A stretch of DNA of 64,000 bases from Hoylesella marshii DSM 16973 = JCM 13450 (GTDB taxonomy: Bacteria > Bacteroidota > Bacteroidia > Bacteroidales > Bacteroidaceae). Made by a program: the position numbers and the translations under genes. A model generated the notes under the pieces. It worked only from the letters and a program-made list of their open reading frames with translations, did no database searches and was not told where the DNA came from. The DNA lies in the NCBI RefSeq assembly GCF_000146675.1, contig NZ_GL397214.1, positions 1,310,756 to 1,374,755 on the forward strand, written 5' to 3'. Shown piece by piece: positions 1 to 8,269 of the stretch; within the stretch, counting starts at the first letter, position 1; the number at the start of each line of letters is the position of its first letter.

Positions 1-447
1 GAATTAAGATAATATAACGCTAACATGGCGTTTGTTGTTAATTACTGTTTACAGATAGCAACCGTGCGATGTCGCCACAACCCGTTTTCTGGGCAGAAAA
101 GGCAGCGAAAAAGCTACTTGGCAAGCTGTTGGTTTTCAGGGTGTTGGAAAAGCGTTATAAAAAGACCATCTTTTTATCGTAAAGAGACGGTCTTTTTACG
201 ATAAGGAGACCGTCTCCTTACACGCAAAAGACCATCTTTTCAGGTTGCGAAGCTTGTTTTTCTCTTTTAGGGGCATTTTCCCGACATTTAAAAAGTTCTA
301 ACGCTTATACAGGTATTCCAATTGTTTCGAAAACCGATAACAGGCTACTTGTATATCCCGCCCGCCTTGCGTTGCTCGGCAGCAATACCCCGAAAACGGT
401 TTCGAAGGATTCTGCCCTCGCCCGAAACAACAAGCATAACGCCCATC
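1..447. other. Non-coding left edge
   Basis: No convincing gene is visible here. The region lies downstream of the HU-family gene, which is on the minus strand and ends at 448. Open frames across 322-864 on the plus strand are shadows of that gene. The only structure I can support is the tandem palindrome array at 158-242, listed separately. Confidence 0.6.
158..242. repeat. Tandem 22-bp palindrome array (4 units)
   Basis: Four units start at 158, 180, 202 and 224, exactly 22 bp apart. Each is a 19-nt palindrome plus a 3-nt spacer: TAAAAAGACCATCTTTTTA, TAAAGAGACGGTCTTTTTA, TAAGGAGACCGTCTCCTTA, and GCAAAAGACCATCTTTTCA. Stem position 4/16 is A-T in units 1 and 2 but G-C in unit 3; position 5/15 is A-T, then G-T, then G-C. 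Pairing is therefore kept while sequence changes. No protein family is implied. It could act as RNA hairpins in a 3' region or as protein-binding sites spaced two helical turns apart. Confidence 0.85.
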
Positions 448-834
448 TTACGGCTTTTTGGGGACTTTCGTTACCTCGTAGGAGGTTTCTTTGAGTTGGT
501 GTTTCAGCTCCACGCCCGGCGTAAAGACGATGCGGGGTTTGATACCTTCGGTGTTAAAAGCTTTTTCGGTGTCCGAGCCTTTCGACGAGAGGGAGAGGCG
601 CACCGTTCCGAACTCGCCCAGCTGAATGCTGAACCCGTCCATCAAATACGCCGGCAGGCGGTCTACGAAATTAGAGAGCACATTCTCAATATCGCCCCGC
701 GTGAGCGACGAACGCCCGGCAATATCTCTTGCCACATCGCGCAACGTCTTGCGACCCGCGTTTACGGCATTGGCATAAAACTTCGACTTTGTTTTGTCTT
801 GCGGATTTTTCCGCTTCACCAATTTTACTTTCAT
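448..834 (-). CDS. HU-family DNA-binding protein
   Basis: This encodes a 128-residue basic protein of the HU/IHF-like superfamily, which bends and compacts DNA in the nucleoid. The N-terminal half has the helical segment with TLRDVARDIAGRSSLTRGDI, and the middle carries the strand-turn pattern GFSIQLGEFGTVRLSLSSKG typical of the DNA-binding beta-arm region. It is longer than the classical 90-residue HU, as is common for HU-like proteins in Bacteroidota, where several paralogues coexist. The ATG start gives the complete domain. It is a single-gene unit; no clear -7 box was found directly upstream. Family assignment is firm, but whether it is the main nucleoid HU or a specialised paralogue cannot be told. 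Confidence 0.88.
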   Translation of the reverse strand: MKVKLVKRKNPQDKTKSKFYANAVNAGRKTLRDVARDIAGRSSLTRGDIENVLSNFVDRLPAYLMDGFSIQLGEFGTVRLSLSSKGSDTEKAFNTEGIKPRIVFTPGVELKHQLKETSYEVTKVPKKP

Positions 835-948
835 ACGCTTTTCCTTTCTTTATTTTTTAGTTGATAAACGTTTTTCTGCTGTCTTTGAGCTGACGGTGTA
901 CGGCAGTCGGCATATTTTATTTGCTCATGAAAAAACAGCATACGGTTG

Positions 949-1057
949 CAAGTTTATTTCTTTCCGCTTGCGCAGAAATTTCTTCCCGTAAAGAAAATTA
1001 TTTTCTCCCGCAAAGAAATAAATTTATATACGGGAAGAAATTTGTATACATACGTAT
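949..1057. repeat. Degenerate 21-22-bp repeat array
   Basis: Between the HU gene and the end of the fimbrillin gene the sequence repeats AGAAA-rich segments separated by a CCCG(T/C)AA-type spacer. AGAAA blocks start at 992, 1014 and 1036 (22-bp steps), with a less regular copy at 974. Two units are palindromic (AGAAATTTCT at 974-983 and AGAAAATTATTTTCT at 992-1006). It resembles the clearer 22-bp palindrome arrays elsewhere in the window but is more decayed. Confidence 0.5.
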
Positions 1058-1100
1058 GTGGGTTTTATTATTGTTTAAAACGGGATAGGCAAATTCTATG

Positions 1101-2780
1101 TTAATAGGCTACGACTGCACGTACTGTGGGAGCTTGACTAACGCCTTGGGTTTTCCAGTTTTTGCCGCCACCGGTCCGTGTCAGACTTGCACGAATGCCA
1201 TACACAATATAGGCACTGCCATTATTGGTGTTTTCGGTACTTGCCCAATAGTTTGTGCCATTACGTGCTATCGAGCCGCCATCCGCAGCCGCGAAGGCAT
1301 AATTTATCAAGCTGCCTTTCCACACCCCAAAGGCTTGGCTCTCATTACCAAGCCCTAATTTTACATACACTTGGTGCCAATCGTACATACTTGGTAAATA
1401 CCATACGCCGTCTCTGTTGAGGTTGGGGGTTAATGTTTTTCCCTTAGGTGTTAGCATGCGCGTTAATTCGTTGCTCGTATAAAACTTACCGGCATGAGCG
1501 AATGCGGGATATTTGGTTGGGTTATAGGCTTTGCCGTCGCCATCTTTACTGCCGCTGGCATCCCACGTCCAATGCCTGCCTTGATCGGCTGAGGGGGCAA
1601 TAGCATCATTCTCATTGTTATACCCTACATCGTTATGCTGTCTTTGCCAATCGGTCTGCCCATACCATGGCGAGGCATAATAGGCATTCCACAAGGCGAT
1701 GGCTTTTCTGCCCGCCACATCGTACACAAGAGCGATGGGCACATGGTCTTTACGCCCGGCATCGCTTAAATAGCCCGTCTGCCCGTCTTCGTAAAGGTAG
1801 AGGTAGCGGGGCATCAGTTTGATACAAACTGTGTATGAACCATTTGCCACAAAGCCGTTTTTAGTGCCTATGTTGAGGGTTTGTGAAAACGATACGGGTT
1901 TGCCATAAAGTGTACCGCCACAAGAGAACCTCGTAGTTTGCCCTTTGACGGGTAAATAGTGGTCGTATTCTTTGGCGGTTACAGTATAGAGATCGTCGCT
2001 TAATCTGTTATTATGGATGGTTCCACTACTGGTATATGTTTGCTCGATTGTAGGCGTAGGTGCCGGATCAGCAAAGACTGATTCACCGGTAAGAATATCA
2101 TAGCTCACATTTCGATTTTTCAGGTAGTCCCCTAAGCTTACGCCTGTAACAGACGTTGCATATTCTTGTAACGTTATGAGCTTGGTGCGCACGCGAAAGT
2201 CGGCATGCTTCATTTCAAAGGTGAGCGTTTGGTCGGCACCATTAATGGTGATGGTTTTTCTTCCAATCAAACCCTCTGCCGCACCTGTTGGGAAAAGAAT
2301 AGTAGTGAGCTTGTCGCCGCTATCGGATACCTTTTCATTATAACATATAAAGGTGTAAGTGGCATTCGACACCCAGCTGTATTTGGCTTTGGGACTCGTA
2401 ATGGTGGTTACGCCGCCTGTAACCTTAAAAGTTATCTGTTGGCTTAACCGCTGGGTGCCTTTGTAGGCAATGATGGTGTAAGTGCCATCAGGAATGGGTT
2501 TAGAGGCACGCGTGGCAGTGGGTGCGGGGTCAGGCTCAACGCTGATTTGGGCTTCAAACCCGTTACCGAGGTCTACCACTTCTTCTTTGGGTAATTGTGC
2601 TGCACGCGTTTTTTCTACGTCTGCCCCGAAAGGCACTTCGACAAAGTTGAATTTCAACGACCTGGCATTGAGACTTGTGGCGTTTTCTTCTTTTTCTATT
2701 TCGCCCGGTATGTCGTTGCTGCAACCAGCCCATAGGGTTGCTGCAAATAGCATTGCTGCAAATGTGATTTGTTTTTTCAT
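1101..2780 (-). CDS. Fimbrillin-like surface lipoprotein
   Basis: The 559-residue product starts with a lipoprotein signal peptide whose lipobox is LWAGC (Cys20), followed by an acidic linker, so it should be lipidated and exported. The central part looks like the beta-sandwich repeats of Bacteroidota fimbrillin-family proteins (Mfa/Fim type). The C-terminal third (about 380-559) has the pattern GVWYLPSMYDWH, then YWASTENTN, then a closing VRAVVAY, which resembles the DUF1566/Fibrobacter-paralogous domain often found at the ends of such proteins. It may therefore be a fimbrial tip or accessory adhesin rather than the main shaft subunit. It follows a small acidic protein by 19 nt and probably shares its transcript. 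The exact subfamily is inferred from general pattern only. Confidence 0.72.
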   Translation of the reverse strand: MKKQITFAAMLFAATLWAGCSNDIPGEIEKEENATSLNARSLKFNFVEVPFGADVEKTRAAQLPKEEVVDLGNGFEAQISVEPDPAPTATRASKPIPDGTYTIIAYKGTQRLSQQITFKVTGGVTTITSPKAKYSWVSNATYTFICYNEKVSDSGDKLTTILFPTGAAEGLIGRKTITINGADQTLTFEMKHADFRVRTKLITLQEYATSVTGVSLGDYLKNRNVSYDILTGESVFADPAPTPTIEQTYTSSGTIHNNRLSDDLYTVTAKEYDHYLPVKGQTTRFSCGGTLYGKPVSFSQTLNIGTKNGFVANGSYTVCIKLMPRYLYLYEDGQTGYLSDAGRKDHVPIALVYDVAGRKAIALWNAYYASPWYGQTDWQRQHNDVGYNNENDAIAPSADQGRHWTWDASGSKDGDGKAYNPTKYPAFAHAGKFYTSNELTRMLTPKGKTLTPNLNRDGVWYLPSMYDWHQVYVKLGLGNESQAFGVWKGSLINYAFAAADGGSIARNGTNYWASTENTNNGSAYIVYGIRASLTRTGGGKNWKTQGVSQAPTVRAVVAY

Positions 2781-2799
2781 ACTGATTTCTTTTTATGAG

Positions 2800-3030
2800 T
2801 TAAAAACCGATGTTAATATCGCTTGTTCCTCCATCTTTCTCTTCGTCTTCGTCATAATCGTCCGGTCCTCCTCCCGACATGTCGTCTTTGTTGAAAGGAA
2901 TAGACGTACAAACGAAACTTACCTGTCCAATAGGTATTACCTCGCATTGCGGAGCGATGTAAGGCAGTTTGCCTTTTAGAGATTGCGCGAGCACGTCGGC
3001 AACTTTCTTTTCTTTGAATTGTCTGTTCAT
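2800..3030 (-). CDS. Small acidic protein of unknown function
   Basis: This 76-residue protein has no signal peptide and no family I recognise. It begins with a basic, helical stretch, then has PYIAPQCEVIPIGQ, a pattern seen in many short Bacteroidota proteins of unknown role, two cysteines (in PQCEV and FVCTS), and a very acidic glycine-rich tail containing GGGPDDYDEDEEKDGG. It lies 19 nt upstream of the fimbrillin-like gene on the same strand, which suggests co-expression. The frame uses the first ATG and ends cleanly. It is likely a real gene because the aligned neighbour, spacing and composition are coherent; function is unknown. Confidence 0.6.
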   Translation of the reverse strand: MNRQFKEKKVADVLAQSLKGKLPYIAPQCEVIPIGQVSFVCTSIPFNKDDMSGGGPDDYDEDEEKDGGTSDINIGF

Positions 3031-3370
3031 AATTATCCTAATTTGGTAATAAATTTGTCAGTATCTTTTCTTTCGCCACGGGGCAAAGGAAACGAAAAAA
3101 CCTGCAAGGATATTCCGCAGAATACCTTTGCAGGCTATTGTTTTCGTTATATTTTGTATATATTACGCGCGCGTAGGCGCGAACATTAATTATATCTCGC
3201 TCTTGTGTGTGTTAGCAAATTATTTGAATCAGCCAAATATAAAGCACTAAAAGATGCAAAGAAACTCGTATTTCCTTGCATTGTGCTTACACCATTATTA
3301 TATATTGTCGGCTGTTTCACTCTTGCTAATCCTTAACTTGATATTCGCTCGTCTTTACAACTCACGCCGG

Positions 3371-3402
3371 CAAAGGTAATTATTTTATTTTAAACAGACA
3401 AA
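3371..3402 (-). promoter_or_regulatory. Promoter of fimbrillin unit
   Basis: On the minus strand this reads TTTG, 20 nt, then TACCTTTG, which matches the Bacteroidota sigma-ABfr promoter (-33 TTTG, -7 TAnnTTTG). It would start transcription near 3365 and give a leader of about 330 nt before the small acidic protein at 3030. The leader holds a near-palindromic hairpin (ATGCAAAG... with ...CTTGCAT, about 3253-3282). Confidence 0.6.
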
Positions 3403-3499
3403 TAAAATGTAAAATTCGACAGTTACCGAAATTGAAATGGCATCGATTTTTACTGAACACATTGAACGGTGGGAATGCCACGAACGCAGTTAATCTTCT

Positions 3500-3640
3500 G
3501 AATGCATAGCATTCATTTTTGGACGACAAAACGCTTTATGCGTAAACGTTTCGTTAGCTGACATTGCAAGACGTCAGTTTGTACCCACAAACAGCGCTTG
3601 CTCCCCTCATTCTGTTACCGGGGAGATTAGGCCGTAATCA
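3500..3640 (+). other. Candidate oriT of mobilization module
   Basis: This dyad-rich stretch just upstream of the mobilization genes is where oriT usually lies in small mobilizable elements. I see GAATGC-ATA-GCATTC (3500-3514), CTGAC/GTCAG arms (3558-3562 and 3573-3577) and CTCCCC/GGGGAG arms (3601-3606 and 3620-3625). No nic site can be named from sequence alone. Confidence 0.35.
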
Positions 3641-3718
3641 CTTCGTTCTCATCGGTCAGTGTTCAGAAATTAAGCAATAACAAATCATCTACAATGATTA
3701 ACTTTCAAAGAAACTTAT

Positions 3719-4150
3719 ATGGACAGATATAATAGAAAGCCAGCCAAGTGGCAGCAACAGAATAAGGAAGAGCAGAAGATGAACAAGACAGAGTTCATCA
3801 AGGTAAGATGCACCTTAGAGGAAAAGCAGCGCATCAAGTCAAAGGCGGAAAGCACAAGACGGAAGTTCTCAGACTACTGCCGTGAAATACTCCTTAATGG
3901 CGAAGTGGTTGCCATTCCTAAGATGACGGACAATGAGAGAGAAGCCATTGCCATTCTCCAGCATACGGGCAGGTTCTATGGGCAGATTTCCAACCTTATT
4001 AAAGTCAAGGATGAGAGATGGGTACATATTACACAGAACCTTTCGCTATGTGCCAAAGAAGCATTTAAGCGATTTTACGACCCGCATTTTCGTGTGGACG
4101 ACGAAATATATAAGGTCTTAAATATGTCGAGAGATGATAGGAAAATGTAA
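3719..4150 (+). CDS. MobC-like relaxosome accessory protein
   Basis: The 143-residue product resembles the MobC/BmgB family, small DNA-binding proteins that help the relaxase open oriT in Bacteroidota mobilizable elements. The features are the N-terminal region EFIKVRCTLEEKQRIKSKAE, which looks like a ribbon-helix-helix strand and helix, followed by SDYCREILLNG, and a helical C-terminal half with GRFYGQISNLIK. The most N-terminal ATG (3719) gives a basic extension; an internal ATG at 3779 is an equally plausible start. Its last 17 nt overlap the relaxase gene, showing translational coupling. Confidence 0.75.
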   Translation: MDRYNRKPAKWQQQNKEEQKMNKTEFIKVRCTLEEKQRIKSKAESTRRKFSDYCREILLNGEVVAIPKMTDNEREAIAILQHTGRFYGQISNLIKVKDERWVHITQNLSLCAKEAFKRFYDPHFRVDDEIYKVLNMSRDDRKM

Positions 4151-5213
4151 GGCGATAGCGCATGGCAGCACGGCTTTGGATTATATTTTCAGAGAGGGAA
4201 AGCTCGGTAATCGGCTTGCCTTCCACAATCTTTGCAGCAGAGAACCGAAAGCAATCTATGAGGAAATGAAAGTGGTCAGCGATTATAACAGTCGTTGCAG
4301 AAACAAGTTCCTCCGCATTGAAATCGGTATAGCACCTCAGGATGAGAAGAAACTACCCGTATCTGAACTCATGCGGATAGCCCATCTGTTTGCCAAACAA
4401 ATGGGACTTAACAACCACCAATGGGTAGCAGTAACGCACAAGGACACCGATAACAGGCATATCCATATCATTGCCAACCGCATCAGCCTGTATGGGGAGG
4501 TCTATGACACCACTTTTGTAAGCAACAGGGCAGCAAGAGTGGCGGAGGAAATAAGTCGCTCGAAAGGCTTGACCATTGCAAAGGAAGTAAAGGCTGAAAG
4601 GATGTATCAGAAAGCAAAATCCAATCCTACGAGAGAGCAAACGAAGCAGCAGGTACAAAAGATTTGCTACACCTTGCTTGAAAAGTATAAAGGAACAGGC
4701 ATCACAGGGCATTCAATGTTTCTTTACGACCTAAATAAGAACGACATCGCCATAGAGCGCATGAAGAACAAGCAGGGCAAAGTATATGGTTTGAAGTTCT
4801 CATACGGGGAACATACGTTCAAAGCTTCCGAAATCGGCAGAGAGTTCGGATACCACTCTTTGCAAAAGAACTTTGAAGCAGGCAATAAAGCCGAAACAAA
4901 GGAGATAATGACAAAAGCTCAAATAATGGCGCACGAGCAGGAAAAGAGCAAACCCCAACCGGATACAGCCTATCAACTTGTTCCTCCCAGTCGTTCATAC
5001 ATACCGCCTACAAAAACAAACGAAAGTTCATCTATTGCACAAGCCGTAGGAAATGTAGCAAGCACAGCCTTGAATGCAGCCGAAGAAATGATTTCGGGAG
5101 CAGGTGGACTTATCAATCCACAGACACATGGCGATGATTATGCTGAGACGGTATGGCAACGAAAACTCAGAAACCAAGCCAAGAAAAAGAAGAAACGAGG
5201 AAGAGGAATATAA
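4134..5213 (+). CDS. Relaxase/mobilization nuclease
   Basis: This 359-residue protein is a MobB/BmgA-type relaxase that would nick oriT and lead DNA transfer with help from a conjugative element in the cell. The N-terminal domain keeps the three-histidine metal site in HKDTDNRHIHI (His102, His109, His111) after WVAVT, and an upstream tyrosine (YIF, about Tyr17) could be the nicking residue. The C-terminal third is low-complexity and ends in a lysine/arginine-rich tail (AKKKKKRGRGI). It is coupled to the MobC-like gene. No integrase, replication gene or cargo follows within the window, so this is either an integrated remnant or an element whose other functions are lost. Confidence 0.85.
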   Translation: MIGKCKAIAHGSTALDYIFREGKLGNRLAFHNLCSREPKAIYEEMKVVSDYNSRCRNKFLRIEIGIAPQDEKKLPVSELMRIAHLFAKQMGLNNHQWVAVTHKDTDNRHIHIIANRISLYGEVYDTTFVSNRAARVAEEISRSKGLTIAKEVKAERMYQKAKSNPTREQTKQQVQKICYTLLEKYKGTGITGHSMFLYDLNKNDIAIERMKNKQGKVYGLKFSYGEHTFKASEIGREFGYHSLQKNFEAGNKAETKEIMTKAQIMAHEQEKSKPQPDTAYQLVPPSRSYIPPTKTNESSSIAQAVGNVASTALNAAEEMISGAGGLINPQTHGDDYAETVWQRKLRNQAKKKKKRGRGI

Positions 5214-5278
5214 CCATTCTCCTCATTTTTCAATCTTTCCAAACAACAGATGACGCAAAAGAGTGAAAATCTTATCAA

Positions 5279-5332
5279 AAACGCTTGTTATTCAAAGCAA
5301 ATGATTATCTTTGCAAATAGAATAACAAGCGT
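5279..5332 (+). repeat. 13-bp inverted repeat enclosing a promoter
   Basis: Perfect arms AACGCTTGTTATT (5279-5291) and AATAACAAGCGTT (5320-5332) flank 28 bp. Between them lies TATCTTTG (5305-5312), a good -7 box, with TTG at 5284-5286 inside the left arm 18 nt upstream. Transcription would leave through the right arm. The arms could be an operator for a dimeric regulator or a relic of the mobile element's end. No gene with clear coding sequence follows before the P-ATPase promoter. Confidence 0.6.
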
Positions 5333-5635
5333 TCTTTGTTGATGTAGAAATATGCGATAGAAAGTACTTCGCTCGTTTCCAAATCGTTACCTGTTTAGTT
5401 TTTACAGCGAGGTAACTTCTTCTTTCTCAATTAGATACGTTTTAGAAATCATCTTGACTTGTATAACAAATTATACAAACGTGTATAACATTATTGGCTA
5501 CATGCAGTTCTCATCCGACACCGCTTTCGCCCTCTCCCATCCGCATTCCCGACACTTCTTAACAAGAACGCTGCAAGCAGCTGCACCCTATTAGTTAAAT
5601 AATATTGATTGCCCCGTTTTCCTTACCCTTTTCGC

Positions 5636-5643
5636 TACCTTTG
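5636..5643 (+). promoter_or_regulatory. Promoter -7 box of P-ATPase gene
   Basis: TACCTTTG lies 19 nt before the ATG at 5663. It rules out the longer reading frame that starts at 5609, because that start would precede transcription. Confidence 0.6.
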
Positions 5644-5662
5644 CACCCAAAACAAAAACAGC

Positions 5663-8269
5663 ATGAGTACTGAAACGAGAGCACCTGAAATACAACTCGA
5701 CGGGCTGACCGAAACGCAGGTGAAAGAGAGTAGGATACAACACGGTGAAAACCTTCTGACACCTCCGCCGCACACATCGCTATGGCGGTTATATATAGAA
5801 AAGTTTCGCGACCCCATTATTCGCATCCTATTGGTAGCGGCTTTCGTATCGCTCATCTTTGCTTTTATCGAAGGACAATATGCCGAAACCATCGGCATTT
5901 TCCTTGCCATCATCCTCGCCACATCCATTGGCTTTTATTTCGAACGCGATGCTGCCCGCAAGTTCAATGTACTGACGGCATTGGGCGAAGAGGAGCCGGT
6001 GAAGGTGAGACGCAACGGCGTGATGTGCGAAATACCGAGACATGAGGTGGGCGTAGGTGATGTAGTCATCGTTGAGGTGGGCGATGAGATTCCCGCCGAT
6101 GGTGAACTCTTACTCTCTACAGACCTACAGATAGACGAATCTTCGCTTACGGGCGAACCTATCATTACGAAGCACGCCGACCCTCAACACGTGGCACACG
6201 AGGCGGCCTATCCCGAAGATACGGTGCTCAGGTCTACGATGGTGATGAACGGTAGCGGCACATTCCGCGTCACAGCGGTGGGCAATGCGACGGAGATAGG
6301 CCAGGTGGCGCGGCATTCGACAGAAGCAACCGGCACGCAGACACCGCTCAACAGGCAGCTCGACAGATTGGCCAAACTCATCAGTAAAATCGGTGTCAGC
6401 GTAGCCGTAGTAGTATTCGTGGGCTTCCTTGCACACGATGTGCTGACCAATCCGTTGTGGCAGGGAGACAACTACTTGCGCATGGCAGAAACGGTGCTCA
6501 GGTATTTCATGATGTCTGTTACGCTTATTGTCATGGCGGTACCCGAGGGATTGCCTATGGCGGTGACGTTGAGCCTTGCGCTGAACATGCGACGTATGCT
6601 CAAGAGCAACAATCTGGTGCGTAAACTTCACGCCTGCGAGACGATGGGAGCTGTGACCGTTATCTGCACAGACAAGACAGGTACACTGACGCAGAACCGT
6701 ATGCAGGTGCATGAAATGCTCCGTTACGAGGACAACGACGAACTGCTCTCACGTGCTATCGCAATGAATACCACAGCGCATATCGACGGCAACGACGCAA
6801 CACACGGCATCGGAAATCCTACGGAAGTAGCGCTTTTGCTGTGGATGCAGTGCGAAGGGCACGACACGGAACGGCTTCGCGCCGAAAGCAACATACTCGA
6901 CAGATTGCCATTCTCCACACAAAACAAGTTCATGGCTACGGTGGCAGACGTTGGCGGTAAGCCTTATCTCTTTGTAAAAGGTGCTCCGGAAATCGTGACG
7001 ACATATTGCCGGCTGACAGACGCAGAGCAAACCGACGTAACAACACAGCTGCGGAGTTTCCAAAACAAAGCAATGCGCACATTGGCCTTTGCTTATAAAC
7101 CATTGGATAGTGCACCCGTATCAACCGACAATATTCTCTCCATCATGCAAGGGCTCACGCTTCAGGCTGTAGCTGCCATCGAAGACCCTGTACGCGAAGA
7201 TGTGCCGGGGGCTGTGAAGCAGTGCACCGATGCAGGCATAGAAATCAAAATGGTGACAGGCGACACGTCGGCCACGGCAATAGAGATTGCCCGACGCATC
7301 GGCATCTGGGACGAAACAACTCCCGATGAGGCGCAGATTACGGGTAGCGACTTTGCAGCCTTGAGCGACAAGGAGGCCTTCGACCGCGTGAAAATTATCC
7401 GCGTAATGTCCCGTGCACGTCCTACCGACAAACAACGCTTAGTGGAAATGCTGCAAAAGCATGGTGAGGTGGTGGCCGTAACAGGCGATGGAACGAACGA
7501 TGCACCGGCTTTGCACCACGCCCATGTGGGCTTATCGCTCGGAACAGGCACGAGCGTAGCGAAAGATGCTTCAGACATGACCTTGCTCGACGACTCCTTC
7601 CGCAGCATCGAAAACGCCGTGTTGTGGGGCAGATCGCTGTATAAGAATATCCAACGGTTCCTCGTCTTCCAACTCATCGTCAACGTATCGGCACTTCTGT
7701 TAGTGCTGGCCGGCTCATTCATCGGCACGGAGATGCCCCTCACCGTGACCCAGATACTGTGGGTAAACTTAATTATGGACACGTTTGCAGCCATGGCCTT
7801 GGCCTCATTGCCACCCTCTCGCGAGGTGATGATAGAGAAACCGCGCAATAAAGACGAGTTCATCATCACCCGACCGATGCTCAACAGTATCATCGGTATC
7901 GGCCTTTGCTTCGCTGCGGTGTTGTTCTCAATGCTCGCATGTTGCCAAAATGCAGTCGCCGACACAAAGGTTCACCAGCTCACCCTCTTCTTCACGACCT
8001 TCGTGATGCTGCAATTTTGGAACCTGCTCAACGCTAAAACACTTGGTTCCACCCATTCCGCTTTTCATCATTTCTGGTGGAATCGCGGCCTACTCCTTGT
8101 CCTTTTCTTCATTTTAGCGGGACAATGGATCATCGTAACCTTTGGCGGCGAGATGTTCCGCACCGTGCCTTTGTCGCTTTCCGAATGGGTCATCATCATC
8201 GCATCCACATCCGCCGTACTGTGGATTGGCGAACTCTATCGCTGGATAAAAAGACTTCGCCATGCTTGA
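5663..8269 (+). CDS. Calcium-type P-type ATPase
   Basis: The 868-residue protein is a P2-type cation ATPase that pumps Ca2+ out of the cytoplasm using ATP. It carries the N-terminal cation-ATPase domain, the actuator TGE loop (163-165), the PEGLP signature of membrane helix 4 (294-298) with MAVTLSLALNM after it, the phosphorylation motif DKTGTLT (337-343), the nucleotide-binding FVKGAPE (437-443), the hinge TGDGTND (607-613), and four to six C-terminal membrane helices with a WVNLIMDTFAAMALA segment typical of the Ca2+-ATPase group. Length fits the bacterial family. The start at 5663 was chosen from the promoter and domain position. It leads a unit with the HAD gene, which overlaps it by 8 nt. 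Ca2+ specificity is inferred from motifs. Confidence 0.92.
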   Translation: MSTETRAPEIQLDGLTETQVKESRIQHGENLLTPPPHTSLWRLYIEKFRDPIIRILLVAAFVSLIFAFIEGQYAETIGIFLAIILATSIGFYFERDAARKFNVLTALGEEEPVKVRRNGVMCEIPRHEVGVGDVVIVEVGDEIPADGELLLSTDLQIDESSLTGEPIITKHADPQHVAHEAAYPEDTVLRSTMVMNGSGTFRVTAVGNATEIGQVARHSTEATGTQTPLNRQLDRLAKLISKIGVSVAVVVFVGFLAHDVLTNPLWQGDNYLRMAETVLRYFMMSVTLIVMAVPEGLPMAVTLSLALNMRRMLKSNNLVRKLHACETMGAVTVICTDKTGTLTQNRMQVHEMLRYEDNDELLSRAIAMNTTAHIDGNDATHGIGNPTEVALLLWMQCEGHDTERLRAESNILDRLPFSTQNKFMATVADVGGKPYLFVKGAPEIVTTYCRLTDAEQTDVTTQLRSFQNKAMRTLAFAYKPLDSAPVSTDNILSIMQGLTLQAVAAIEDPVREDVPGAVKQCTDAGIEIKMVTGDTSATAIEIARRIGIWDETTPDEAQITGSDFAALSDKEAFDRVKIIRVMSRARPTDKQRLVEMLQKHGEVVAVTGDGTNDAPALHHAHVGLSLGTGTSVAKDASDMTLLDDSFRSIENAVLWGRSLYKNIQRFLVFQLIVNVSALLLVLAGSFIGTEMPLTVTQILWVNLIMDTFAAMALASLPPSREVMIEKPRNKDEFIITRPMLNSIIGIGLCFAAVLFSMLACCQNAVADTKVHQLTLFFTTFVMLQFWNLLNAKTLGSTHSAFHHFWWNRGLLLVLFFILAGQWIIVTFGGEMFRTVPLSLSEWVIIIASTSAVLWIGELYRWIKRLRHA

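Noticed and set aside
322-864. Plus-strand frame over the HU gene
   Set aside because: It is the complementary shadow of the HU-family gene; the minus strand shows the recognisable domain.
5279-5332. Invertible phase-variable promoter
   Set aside because: The inner segment is only 28 bp, much shorter than known Bacteroidota invertible promoters, and no invertase gene is near.
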